Shown here in pieces: positions 1-6,993 of a stretch of DNA of 47,700 nt. This DNA comes from Oscillospiraceae bacterium. GTDB taxonomy: Bacteria > Bacillota > Clostridia > Oscillospirales > UBA929. Positions within the stretch are counted from its first letter, which is position 1. Every line of letters begins with the position of its first letter. The DNA is taken from assembly GCA_031254195.1 (NCBI GenBank), contig JAIRUW010000023.1, positions 1-47,700 on the forward strand, given 5' to 3'. The position numbers were made by a program, and so were the translations under genes. The notes under the pieces were generated by a model. It did no database searches and had not been told where the DNA came from. It was given only the letters and a program-made list of their open reading frames with translations.

Positions 1-1
1 C

Positions 2-29
2 TTGACAGGCGCTGTATTATATGTATAAT
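2..29 (+). promoter_or_regulatory. sigma-A promoter of tRNA-Val
   Basis: TTGACA at 2-7 and TATAAT at 24-29 are both perfect consensus hexamers with a 16-bp spacer. The tRNA begins 12 bp after the -10, as expected for a stable RNA promoter. Confidence 0.85.
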
Positions 30-41
30 AAAAGATGTCCC

Positions 42-117
42 GGACGATTAGCTCAGTTGGTAGAGCATCCGCTTGACGTGCGGAGGGTCAGCGGTTCAAG
101 TCCGTTATCGTCCACCA
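42..117 (+). tRNA. tRNA-Val (anticodon GAC)
   Basis: 76-nt tRNA with genome-encoded CCA at 115-117. The acceptor arms GGACGAT and ATCGTCC pair perfectly. The D-loop (AGCTCAGTTGGTAGAGC) and T-arm (GGTTCAAGTCC) are canonical. The anticodon loop TTGACGT gives GAC, reading GUC/GUU valine codons. Confidence 0.95.
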
Positions 118-121
118 GAGA

Positions 122-152
122 AAACCCTGTAGCCGCAATGGATACAGGGTTT
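122..152 (+). terminator. hairpin just after tRNA-Val, shared with the end of element 2
   Basis: AAACCCTGTA (122-131) pairs with TACAGGGTTT (143-152) around an 11-nt loop, starting 4 nt after the CCA. Only a weak T-rich tail follows. The same hairpin with the same loop apart from one base follows tRNA-Leu on the minus strand at 30047-30079, where it lies inside the end of an integrative element. It is either a tRNA terminator or the scar of a lost element. Confidence 0.6.
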
Positions 153-181
153 ATTATATGCCCAGCAAAGCGCCGTTCAGA

Positions 182-258
182 TTGCGGGAAATTGCGGGAT
201 TTTAGGTGATTTGCGGGAAAATTAGCGAGACTTGCAACGGGATTTCCCGCAATTTTTT
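182..258 (+). repeat. tandem TTGCGGGAA repeats ending in a terminator-like hairpin
   Basis: TTGCGGGAA or a near copy occurs at 182-190, 192-198 and 211-220. The third copy, TTGCGGGAAA, pairs with TTTCCCGCAA at 243-252, followed by six T. The hairpin is a credible terminator for tRNA-Val. The tandem direct repeats resemble integrase arm sites in size and in distance from the tRNA. No gene is seen in 118-461. Confidence 0.55.
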
Positions 259-311
259 CGTATTATATTAATAATAAATTCCTTTAACTTACCATTTTAT
301 CTCAATCGCAA

Positions 312-336
312 CCCCGCCGATATTTAACCGGCGGGG
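312..336. terminator. GC-rich hairpin in the tRNA-Val/SASP intergenic region
   Basis: CCCCGCCG (312-319) pairs with CGGCGGGG (329-336) around a 9-nt AT-rich loop, with CGTTTCTC after it. It could terminate on the plus strand, but there is no obvious gene for it to serve. Confidence 0.4.
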
Positions 337-408
337 CGTTTCTCATCCTATGTTTCACAAGACGCGGATTATAGGGCTTGCCCGCGTTGAATAGGTCAGT
401 ATAAGATG

Positions 409-437
409 AAGGGCTGACGCTTAACACGCCAGCCCTT
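409..437 (-). terminator. terminator of the SASP gene
   Basis: AAGGGCTG (409-416) and CAGCCCTT (430-437) form an 8-bp stem 25 bp past the SASP stop codon on the minus strand. Confidence 0.6.
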
Positions 438-461
438 TGTCCTTGCGATAGTACGGCGCGT

Positions 462-653
462 TTATTTTGAGCCGCGCTCGTAGCTCTCGATCATCTTCTT
501 GACCATCTGGCCGCCGATGCTGCCGGCCTGGCGAGAGGTCAGGTCGCCGTTATAACCAGCCTTGAGGTTGACGCCTACATCAGAGGCGGCTTCCATCTTA
601 AAGCGGTTCATCGCTTCCTTAGCTTCGGGTACAACGTAGTTGTTTCTAGCCAT
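462..653 (-). CDS. alpha/beta-type small acid-soluble spore protein
   Basis: 63 residues, the usual family size. It carries both family signatures: an N-terminal helix with EAASDVGV, where the germination protease GPR normally cuts around the E-A/I-A-S position, and the C-terminal block TSRQAGSIGGQMVKKMIE. In the family these proteins coat DNA in the forespore and protect it from UV and heat, then supply amino acids at germination. AGGAG lies about 13 nt upstream of the ATG, rather far. A hairpin at 409-437 closes the unit. It follows the pur genes but is expected to use a forespore (sigma-G) promoter, which I could not place. It marks the host as a spore former. Confidence 0.93.
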   Translation of the reverse strand: MARNNYVVPEAKEAMNRFKMEAASDVGVNLKAGYNGDLTSRQAGSIGGQMVKKMIESYERGSK

Positions 654-732
654 GGAATTTTGTCACTCCTAGAACTTGATTCCGCGCCTTTCGTCTGTTG
701 GCGCATTTCTATTGTGTGCTTTGAAGGAGTGA

Positions 733-1350
733 TTATGTTGATAAGTTTTTGCTTGTATTTGCAATATTTTGATGAAGAGAACAAAACTCCCGCACCGCCG
801 CAGTCAGCAGCGGCCATTCGCACTGCTCCATCACGCGCCGCTGCAAGCTCTCCGGTGTGTCGTCCGGCAAAACGTCTATCGCTTTTTGCGATATGATTGG
901 CCCCTCGTCGGCTCCCGTGGTGACAAAATGCACCGTCGCGCCGGTCACTTTGACACCGTACTCCAACACAGCCTTATGCACCCGCAGTCCGTAAAACCCC
1001 TTGCCGCAGAATGCCGGTATCAGCGAGGGGTGTACGTTGATAGCGCGGTTTTCAAAAACCTCGGCAAAACGCGGCGTTAGGATGAACATAAACCCGCCGA
1101 ATACCACCAGCCCGATGTCCCGCGCCAGCAGGACGTCCACCAACGCGCCGGTATAATCCTCCCGGTCAGCATACTCTTTCGGGTCAAGCGTCAATGCTTC
1201 GATTCCGGCGCGAGCGGCGCGTTCCAGCGCGAACGCGTTTGGGTGTGATGACAGCACCAGTGACAGCGCGCCGTTCTCATATGGCGCGCTGTCGATCAGC
1301 GCCTGTAAATTGGTGCCGCCGCCCGACACCAAAACGGCAATTTTGATCAT
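733..1350 (-). CDS. purN: phosphoribosylglycinamide formyltransferase PurN
   Basis: 205 residues. Transfers a formyl group from 10-formyl-THF to GAR, step three of purine synthesis, in the cytoplasm. Visible: N-terminal phosphate loop SGGGTNLQ (9-16), catalytic Asn105 and His107 in INVHPSLIP, and catalytic Asp148 in ADEGPII, matching the Asn-His-Asp triad of the family. The ATG overlaps the purM stop by 4 bp (ATGA), so translation is probably coupled. It is the last gene of the pur run. The C-terminal 15 residues are polar and look non-essential. Confidence 0.95.
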   Translation of the reverse strand: MIKIAVLVSGGGTNLQALIDSAPYENGALSLVLSSHPNAFALERAARAGIEALTLDPKEYADREDYTGALVDVLLARDIGLVVFGGFMFILTPRFAEVFENRAINVHPSLIPAFCGKGFYGLRVHKAVLEYGVKVTGATVHFVTTGADEGPIISQKAIDVLPDDTPESLQRRVMEQCEWPLLTAAVREFCSLHQNIANTSKNLST

Positions 1351-2315
1351 AAGCCCATTACGATTTGCCGCCCGCCTTCGGCGACACGCCCGATAACGGG
1401 ATACCCCGCCTTTTCGGCGTCCTCCGCCGATACGCAGGCAACCAGCCCGACGCCCATATTGGATGTGTTGTACATGTCCTCCATGGGGATGCCGCCATCC
1501 TTCATCACGCGCTGAAATATCTCCGGTACAGGGACGGCTTTGGTGTCCATAACAGCTTCCAGCCCGCCGGGCAGCATACGTGGGATATTCTCAATCCAGC
1601 CGCCGCCGGTAATGTGCGCCAGCCCCTTGACCGCCGCTCTTTCCCGCAGCGCCGCGACGTCCTTGACATATATGCGCGTAGGCGTCAGCATTTCGAGCGC
1701 CAGCTCTGTCGAAGGGTTAGGAAACACCTTGCGATAGAGCGAAAAACCATTGGAATGCAGACCCGACGACGGCAGGCCGATCAACACGTCGCCCGGACGT
1801 ATCGTGCTGCCGTCTATGCGTTTATCATAATCAACAAGCCCGGTACAGAAACCAACTAGATCATATTCCTCTTCGGCATACAGTCCCGGAAGCTCCGCCG
1901 TCTCACCGCCGACCAGCGCCGCGCCTGCTTGGCGGCAGCCGTCAGCGACGCCCTTGACCAGTTCGGCGATCCGTTCGGGTACGTTTCTGCCGCAGCCGAT
2001 GTAGTCAAGAAAAAACAACGGCGCGGCCCCGGCGCAGACAACGTCGTTGGCGCACATGGCCACACAATCAATCCCCACCGTGTCATGCTTATCCAGCAAA
2101 AAAGCGAGCATGAGCTTGGTACCCACGCTATCGGTGCCGCTCACCAGCACAGGCCGCTTCATGCCTGTAAGATCCGGCTCAAACATCCCGCCGAAGCCGC
2201 CGAGGTCGCCCAACACGCCTTTGGTAAAGGTAGAGCGCACGCTCTCGCGCATCAATTCCACACCCCGGTAACCGGCCTCTATATCCACGCCGGCGTTTCT
2301 ATACGATTGATTCAC
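1347..2315 (-). CDS. purM: phosphoribosylformylglycinamidine cyclo-ligase PurM
   Basis: 322 residues from a GTG start at 2315. The start is chosen because the GTG overlaps the purF TGA by 4 bp (GTGA) and has AAAGGGGA about 6 nt upstream. A longer reading would run back through purF. AIR synthetase makes aminoimidazole ribonucleotide from FGAM and ATP. Family marks: the N-terminal AGVDIEAG block, the FGGMFEPDL loop, LVSGTDSVGTK and the LVGGETAELPG motif. It lies between purF and purN with 4-bp overlaps on both sides, so it belongs to a coupled operon. Confidence 0.95.
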   Translation of the reverse strand: MNQSYRNAGVDIEAGYRGVELMRESVRSTFTKGVLGDLGGFGGMFEPDLTGMKRPVLVSGTDSVGTKLMLAFLLDKHDTVGIDCVAMCANDVVCAGAAPLFFLDYIGCGRNVPERIAELVKGVADGCRQAGAALVGGETAELPGLYAEEEYDLVGFCTGLVDYDKRIDGSTIRPGDVLIGLPSSGLHSNGFSLYRKVFPNPSTELALEMLTPTRIYVKDVAALRERAAVKGLAHITGGGWIENIPRMLPGGLEAVMDTKAVPVPEIFQRVMKDGGIPMEDMYNTSNMGVGLVACVSAEDAEKAGYPVIGRVAEGGRQIVMGL

Positions 2316-3724
2316 AGAAAATCCCCTTTCGTTTTTTCCATTGCGACGGGTACCGGGTATTCCCCGGTAAAACACGCGTCGCACCAGCCGATCCGCAGAT
2401 CCGGCATAGTGTCCGGCAGGTCTTTCAGACTTAAAAACGCGAGCGAATCCGCGCCCACCATTTTTGTCATTTCGCCCACAGTGTAGCGGCTGGCCGGAAG
2501 CTGGTCGCGGTTTGGTATGTCTGTCCCGAAATAGCAGGGGTGCATATAGGGCGGCGAGGAAATACGCAAATGCACTTCCGCCGCGCCCGACTCCCGGACA
2601 AGCGATACCACCCGCTCCGTGGTTGTCCCGCGTACAATGGAATCATCGACCATGACAACGCGCTTGCCTTTGACGACAGGCGCGAGCACATTGATTTTGA
2701 TTTTCAGCGAACGCTCCCGCAGCCATTGCGCTTCTTGGATAAAGGTGCGCCCGATATAGCGGTTTTTGACAAACCCTATGGCGTAAGGGATGCCCGATTC
2801 CTGCGCGTAACCCAACGCCGACGACAGCCCAGAGTCGGGTATGCCAATCACGACGTCGGCGTCCGCGGGGTTGCGGCGCGCAAGGCATTGCCCCGCCAGA
2901 TAGCGCGAAATCTCCACCGACTGCCCGTCAATAACGCTGTCCGGCCGCGCGAAGTACACAAACTCAAAAGCGCACAGCGCACAGCGCTTTTCCGCGCGGC
3001 TCGTATAACTCATAAAACCGTCCGGCGAGGCGACGACCACCTCACCCGGCTGCACATCGCGTTCAAAGGTCGCGTCCACCGCGTCCAGCGCGCAACTCTC
3101 AGACGCGAAAACCGTCTCGCTCCCGCGCTTTCCGATGCAGAGCGGGCGGAAACCGTGCGGGTCACGCGCCGCGATGACCTTCTTTTTCGTCAAAATCAAA
3201 ATCGAGTATGCGCCCTTGAGCATCGGCATCACTTCCAGGACGGCGGTTTCGAGCGAACGGGTATTGAGCAGCTTGCGAACGATGGCGTAGAGGATGACCT
3301 CCGCGTCACCGGTGGTTTGGAAGATGCCCCCCTGATTTTCCGTCTCGATGCGGAGCTGCCCGGCGTTGGTGAGGTTGCCGTTGAACACCAGCGCGATCTG
3401 CTCCCCCAGTGTCTCGACCACCAGCGGCTGGGCGTTGACGCCGGATGTGCCGCGTTGCGCCGCGTAGCGGACATGCCCGATGGCCATATGCCCGGTCAAA
3501 CCCTTGAGCGATTCGCTCTCAAAGACCTCCTGCACTAAGCCGTCGCCTTTCTTATAGCGAACGGTATCGCCGTCCGTTACGGCGATGCCCGCCGATGTCT
3601 GGCCACGGTGCTGCAAGGCGTAGAGGGCATGATAGGTATCGACCGCGAGCCTGTATCCAATGTCCCCCCTGCCTGCTTCCGATACGATGCCGAATACCCC
3701 GCAGGCTTCCCGCGGCTTATCCAT
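2312..3724 (-). CDS. purF: amidophosphoribosyltransferase PurF
   Basis: 470 residues. Catalyses the committed step PRPP + glutamine to phosphoribosylamine. It starts MDKPREAC, so a 7-residue propeptide precedes Cys8, the N-terminal nucleophile, as in the Bacillus-type enzyme that is processed by itself. The glutaminase half has LQHRGQTSAGI. The phosphoribosyltransferase half has the PRPP loop VVMVDDSIVRGTT. Cysteines in CAFEFVYF, CYFGTD and CDACFTG match the ligands of the 4Fe-4S cluster in the Bacillus enzyme, suggesting oxygen-labile control. The start codon overlaps the end of purE by 8 bp. Confidence 0.96.
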   Translation of the reverse strand: MDKPREACGVFGIVSEAGRGDIGYRLAVDTYHALYALQHRGQTSAGIAVTDGDTVRYKKGDGLVQEVFESESLKGLTGHMAIGHVRYAAQRGTSGVNAQPLVVETLGEQIALVFNGNLTNAGQLRIETENQGGIFQTTGDAEVILYAIVRKLLNTRSLETAVLEVMPMLKGAYSILILTKKKVIAARDPHGFRPLCIGKRGSETVFASESCALDAVDATFERDVQPGEVVVASPDGFMSYTSRAEKRCALCAFEFVYFARPDSVIDGQSVEISRYLAGQCLARRNPADADVVIGIPDSGLSSALGYAQESGIPYAIGFVKNRYIGRTFIQEAQWLRERSLKIKINVLAPVVKGKRVVMVDDSIVRGTTTERVVSLVRESGAAEVHLRISSPPYMHPCYFGTDIPNRDQLPASRYTVGEMTKMVGADSLAFLSLKDLPDTMPDLRIGWCDACFTGEYPVPVAMEKTKGDFL

Positions 3725-4220
3725 GCGCTTTGCCCAGCGCCTGGCATAGTTCCCGGTCGGCCGCGTCGGCTTTCGCGCTCAGGTTTTTGCGGTAGGCAAT
3801 CAAACGCTCCCGCAGACCCGCGTCTTCCAGCGCGAGGATCTGAGACGCCAGCAGCGCGGCGTTTTCCGCGCCGTTGACGGCAACTGTCGCCACGGGGAAG
3901 CCCGGCGGCATCTGCACGGTGGCCAGCAATGCGTCCAGCCCGCCCAATCCGCCGCCCTGCACCGGGATACCGATAATGGGCAGATGCGTCCGCGCGGCGC
4001 ACGCCCCGGCCAGATGGGCGGCCAGTCCCGCCGCGGCTATGATGACGCCAAACCCGTTTGCTTCGGCATTGGTCACAAACTCCGTCGCCCGCTCCGGCGT
4101 CCTGTGCGCCGAGCAGACATGTGCCTCAAAGGGTATTTTCAGTTCGTCAAGAGTCGCGAACGCTTTGTCCAATACCGGCTTATCGGTGATGGAACCCATG
4201 AGAATAGCTACTTTTTTCAT
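3717..4220 (-). CDS. purE: 5-(carboxyamino)imidazole ribonucleotide mutase PurE
   Basis: 167 residues. Converts N5-CAIR to CAIR (class I) in purine synthesis. Visible: MGSITDKP, the phosphate-binding start of the family (usually GSxSD), SAHRTPE with the catalytic His, and the glycine-rich AAGLAAHLAG and IPVQGGGLGGLDAL segments. No purK is in the window, so class I or class II cannot be settled by context. The SAHRTP motif and length fit class I. The ATG overlaps the stop of the upstream radical SAM gene (ATGA). Confidence 0.93.
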   Translation of the reverse strand: MKKVAILMGSITDKPVLDKAFATLDELKIPFEAHVCSAHRTPERATEFVTNAEANGFGVIIAAAGLAAHLAGACAARTHLPIIGIPVQGGGLGGLDALLATVQMPPGFPVATVAVNGAENAALLASQILALEDAGLRERLIAYRKNLSAKADAADRELCQALGKAHG

Positions 4221-5296
4221 ATATTTGCCTCCTTTATATAGTCAACACCCCACTGGTGCAGCCAACGGCAGATCAGGTCGCTTCTGTCATATAATTTTCT
4301 GCTGTGTCTATCGCCGTAACGCTGGGCCAATTCGCGCAGAGGAATCTCCCTGTTTGCTTTCATGCCCGGCGTGGTTTCGTCCCGGTATGCCTTGATAATC
4401 GCATCCGCGCCGTCGGTTTTCAGATTGCCCAACCGCCACCACTCGGCCGGCTCGGCGATATTTGGAAAAACATCAAAATCGGCGTTTACCGAAACGCATG
4501 GGAAATTCGCTCCCAAGCCGGACGGCGAATCGTCATGGATAAGTGAATCAAGCAAGAGGGTTTCCGGCTGGCCAAGCAAGTCGCCGCCCTCACGGCAGAT
4601 GTCGGTCAGCCCGCTTGGAATCCGAGCCGCGTCGTTTTCGTCAATACGAATGTCTTCTATCTCATAGCCGCAGCCTTCGGGGGATATGCCGCCGATGAAT
4701 ACCTCGAATTTCTGTCCGATGGCTTCGCAGCGCTTATGCAGCTCAAGGCTGTAAATCATCCGCAAAAACTCATCCAGCTCACCGAGGCACCGCTTGGTGA
4801 CGAATAGCTGCCATCGCGGGGCTATTCCGGCGCCAAGCAACCGCTCGGTCGCCAGAAGGCTGTCGCGGAACGCGCCTTTGCGCCGGGCAAACCAATCCGT
4901 GTTCCCCTCCATACCCGCAAAGCTAATCTGGCACACTTTTATCGGCAATACCGCCGCCCATTTCGCATAGCTTTCGTCTCTCGCAAGCCGCCAAACAGAG
5001 AGCAGTTCAAACCGCTGCGCCCGCCCCGGTGAGGACAGTTCCTGTTCAAGCTGCCAGAGTTCACGGTAGTCGTCGCGGTAGTCAGGCTCGCGCCACCAAC
5101 TGAAAACCCCAAGCTCGCGTATACCCTCCCCGTTTTCGTCCCGCCAATCCCTAAACCGCGCGGCTATATCTATGAAATCCTCCACCGTCATACACCCGTC
5201 TCTATGCCCGCCGAGCCAACAGTGGCGGCAGCGGTTCGGGCATCCCGCCATATCGGCCATCACGCCAAGGGTTGACATGTCAAAATGCTTCTTCAT
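4217..5296 (-). CDS. radical SAM protein of unknown function, coupled to purE
   Basis: 359 residues from the ATG at 5296, which has AAAGGG upstream. An in-frame TTG 15 nt earlier is less likely because it would use up that ribosome binding site. Cys19, Cys23 and Cys26 in GCPNRCRHCW form the CxxxCxxC that binds the radical SAM 4Fe-4S cluster. Later segments (VCQISFAGMEGN, WQLFVTKR) fit the radical SAM barrel. There is no clear SPASM-type cysteine cluster at the C-terminus. The substrate is unknown. Its stop overlaps the purE start, so it is co-translated with purine genes, but nothing in the sequence ties it to that pathway. Confidence 0.7.
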   Translation of the reverse strand: MKKHFDMSTLGVMADMAGCPNRCRHCWLGGHRDGCMTVEDFIDIAARFRDWRDENGEGIRELGVFSWWREPDYRDDYRELWQLEQELSSPGRAQRFELLSVWRLARDESYAKWAAVLPIKVCQISFAGMEGNTDWFARRKGAFRDSLLATERLLGAGIAPRWQLFVTKRCLGELDEFLRMIYSLELHKRCEAIGQKFEVFIGGISPEGCGYEIEDIRIDENDAARIPSGLTDICREGGDLLGQPETLLLDSLIHDDSPSGLGANFPCVSVNADFDVFPNIAEPAEWWRLGNLKTDGADAIIKAYRDETTPGMKANREIPLRELAQRYGDRHSRKLYDRSDLICRWLHQWGVDYIKEANI

Positions 5297-5335
5297 CACA
5301 AACCCTTTCAAAACAAAATCAAAAGATGCCCGATC

Positions 5336-6112
5336 TCAATAGTAACGGTGATACGAGACAGGGAAGCAGAATCCGTCACCGATGCGCGTCTCCACTTGGA
5401 ATGTGTTTCCGTTCGCGTCCTCTATGGTATAGATGAAACCCCTGATGTATACATCGTACAGTAAGCCATCGTTTTCCCTGACCGTCAGTTTGGAAAGGTC
5501 GCACCAAGACTGGTAATACGCCAAAGTATCCTTTGCCGACGCAATCATCGCCTCGCTCGGCGGCCCGTCCAATCCAAACCAGTTTGCAAGCATTTCCGCA
5601 TCCCCGTCTTGCAAAAGCCTTAAATACGTATCCAGCATAAAATCGCTTTGCTCATAATACCCCACCATGGCGCAAGACCATTCCAACGAATCATCGCCTC
5701 TAAAGACTACATCAACGGAGCGGCCATAGTTATATTGAGTATAACCGGAAATCATACAGACATAGAATCCCGGCATAGTCGGATCCATGAACACCCCTGA
5801 TACATATAGGGTCTCCATATTTAGAAAACGTCCGAATGCCGCTGCCGCGTCCCCGTCCTGCCATTCGGATTTGCCAGACGGCTCAACCCCGCTCTGAAGC
5901 TCCGATACAAACCGTTTGCCCGCCGCTACGATGCGCAGCAGTTCTTGCTCATCCTCAGGCAAGGAAGAGACAAACGGCGTTTCCGGCGGCGACGGGGGCA
6001 GTGGGGATGACGGCGTTATCTCGTCTGTAACAAACGGCGACGGGGCTTCCTCCGTTGCACTGCATGAAGATAGCAGGCAAAGTAGCAATGCGAAAACAGC
6101 GGCTTTTTTCAT
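5336..6112 (-). CDS. putative lipoprotein
   Basis: 258 residues from an ATG with GAGGAGG 6 nt upstream. The ORF extends further upstream but that part overlaps the preceding glycosyltransferase. Signal peptide: MKK, a hydrophobic run, then lipobox LSSC with Cys17 as the predicted lipidated residue. A Ser/Pro/Thr-rich linker follows (about 19-50), then a mixed globular domain to the end. It would sit on the outer face of the membrane. I do not recognise the domain. It lies between cell-surface glycosyltransferase genes and the radical SAM gene, about 40 bp from each. Confidence 0.75.
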   Translation of the reverse strand: MKKAAVFALLLCLLSSCSATEEAPSPFVTDEITPSSPLPPSPPETPFVSSLPEDEQELLRIVAAGKRFVSELQSGVEPSGKSEWQDGDAAAAFGRFLNMETLYVSGVFMDPTMPGFYVCMISGYTQYNYGRSVDVVFRGDDSLEWSCAMVGYYEQSDFMLDTYLRLLQDGDAEMLANWFGLDGPPSEAMIASAKDTLAYYQSWCDLSKLTVRENDGLLYDVYIRGFIYTIEDANGNTFQVETRIGDGFCFPVSYHRYY

Positions 6113-6153
6113 GGTTGCCTCCTCACACATGGGCGTAGCTAACGGCAGATTGC

Positions 6154-6972
6154 TCATAACTCTTTCAAGACCCGTTCCAACTCCGCAACCCGCGCGTCCC
6201 AGCTCGCGGCCCTGCCGTATTCCACGCGTTTGCGTACCTTCCACGCGTCACGCTCGCCGATGGCCTTTTTGCAGCAGAGGATAAACTCCTCCGGCGTCCC
6301 CGCGAGATAGACGGCCTCGGTATAGTCCAGCGCCTGCGCGGGGTGCGGGGCGGATACGATGGGTTTGCCGGTCGCGAGGTATTCATAGAGCTTTTGAGGA
6401 GAAGCGCCCTCGTTTTTGGCGATGTTGATGCAGACGTCAAACCGGCTGATATAGGCGGGCAGATGCTTGCGCGGCTTTTCCCCCAGCAGGTGGACGTTGG
6501 GGAAGGGCTCCCACGCGGAGACATCCGTACGGACAGGGCCGACGAAGACAAAAGCCCATTCGGGGTGCGCCGCCGCCGCCGTCTCGATGGTTTGGAGGTT
6601 GGCGTCGGCGTCTACCGGCCCCATATGCCCGATAATGGGGTTCTTGACGGTAAAAAGGTCGTCCGGGAAGGGCAGGTTGCGCTCCGAAGCCTCGTTGAAC
6701 AGGGCAAAGTCCACGCCGTCGGGCAGCGGGCGGACAGGCTTTTCAAACGCTTGCAAGAGCTCCGCCCGGGCGGCGGGGGATACGAGAATCAAGTCGGCGC
6801 GGGACACGGTTTTCTTCCACTGCTTCTTAAACCGCATCTCCCGGAAAAGTCCCCTCTTGTCGGCGGGGCTGATGAACTGAATATCGTACTGGGACATGCG
6901 GGAGGCCAAGTTCTCAACCCGCTCCCTCTCCGCTTCCCACGGCTCGGACGATACAATAACGATGTGTTTCAT
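6154..6972 (-). CDS. glycosyltransferase, GT4-like, short
   Basis: 272 residues. Reads as the GT-B glycosyltransferase fold: a short N-terminal domain with a SSEPW loop, PDGVDFALFNEASE near 84-97 (the linker where retaining GTs switch domains), a second domain starting IIGHMGPVDADANLQT, and the donor-binding stretch NEGASPQKLYEYLATGKPIVSAP near 193-215. The conserved Glu in KLYEYLATGKPI fits the EX7E-type region. At 272 residues it is shorter than the usual 350-400, with a reduced acceptor domain. It lies 21 bp downstream of the GT/CsaB fusion, so it probably works on the same cell-wall polymer. Confidence 0.82.
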   Translation of the reverse strand: MKHIVIVSSEPWEAERERVENLASRMSQYDIQFISPADKRGLFREMRFKKQWKKTVSRADLILVSPAARAELLQAFEKPVRPLPDGVDFALFNEASERNLPFPDDLFTVKNPIIGHMGPVDADANLQTIETAAAAHPEWAFVFVGPVRTDVSAWEPFPNVHLLGEKPRKHLPAYISRFDVCINIAKNEGASPQKLYEYLATGKPIVSAPHPAQALDYTEAVYLAGTPEEFILCCKKAIGERDAWKVRKRVEYGRAASWDARVAELERVLKEL

Positions 6973-6993
6973 GTTGCATGTTCCTCACGACTG

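Noticed and set aside
660..896. Plus-strand ORF with an internal AGGAGTG-ATT-ATG stretch opposite purN
   Set aside because: It lies across the SASP/purN gap and inside purN on the other strand. Its amino acid composition is not protein-like, and purN is certain.
5297..5335. Purine riboswitch or PurR box before the radical SAM/pur genes
   Set aside because: The 39-bp gap is too short for a riboswitch and shows no conserved core.
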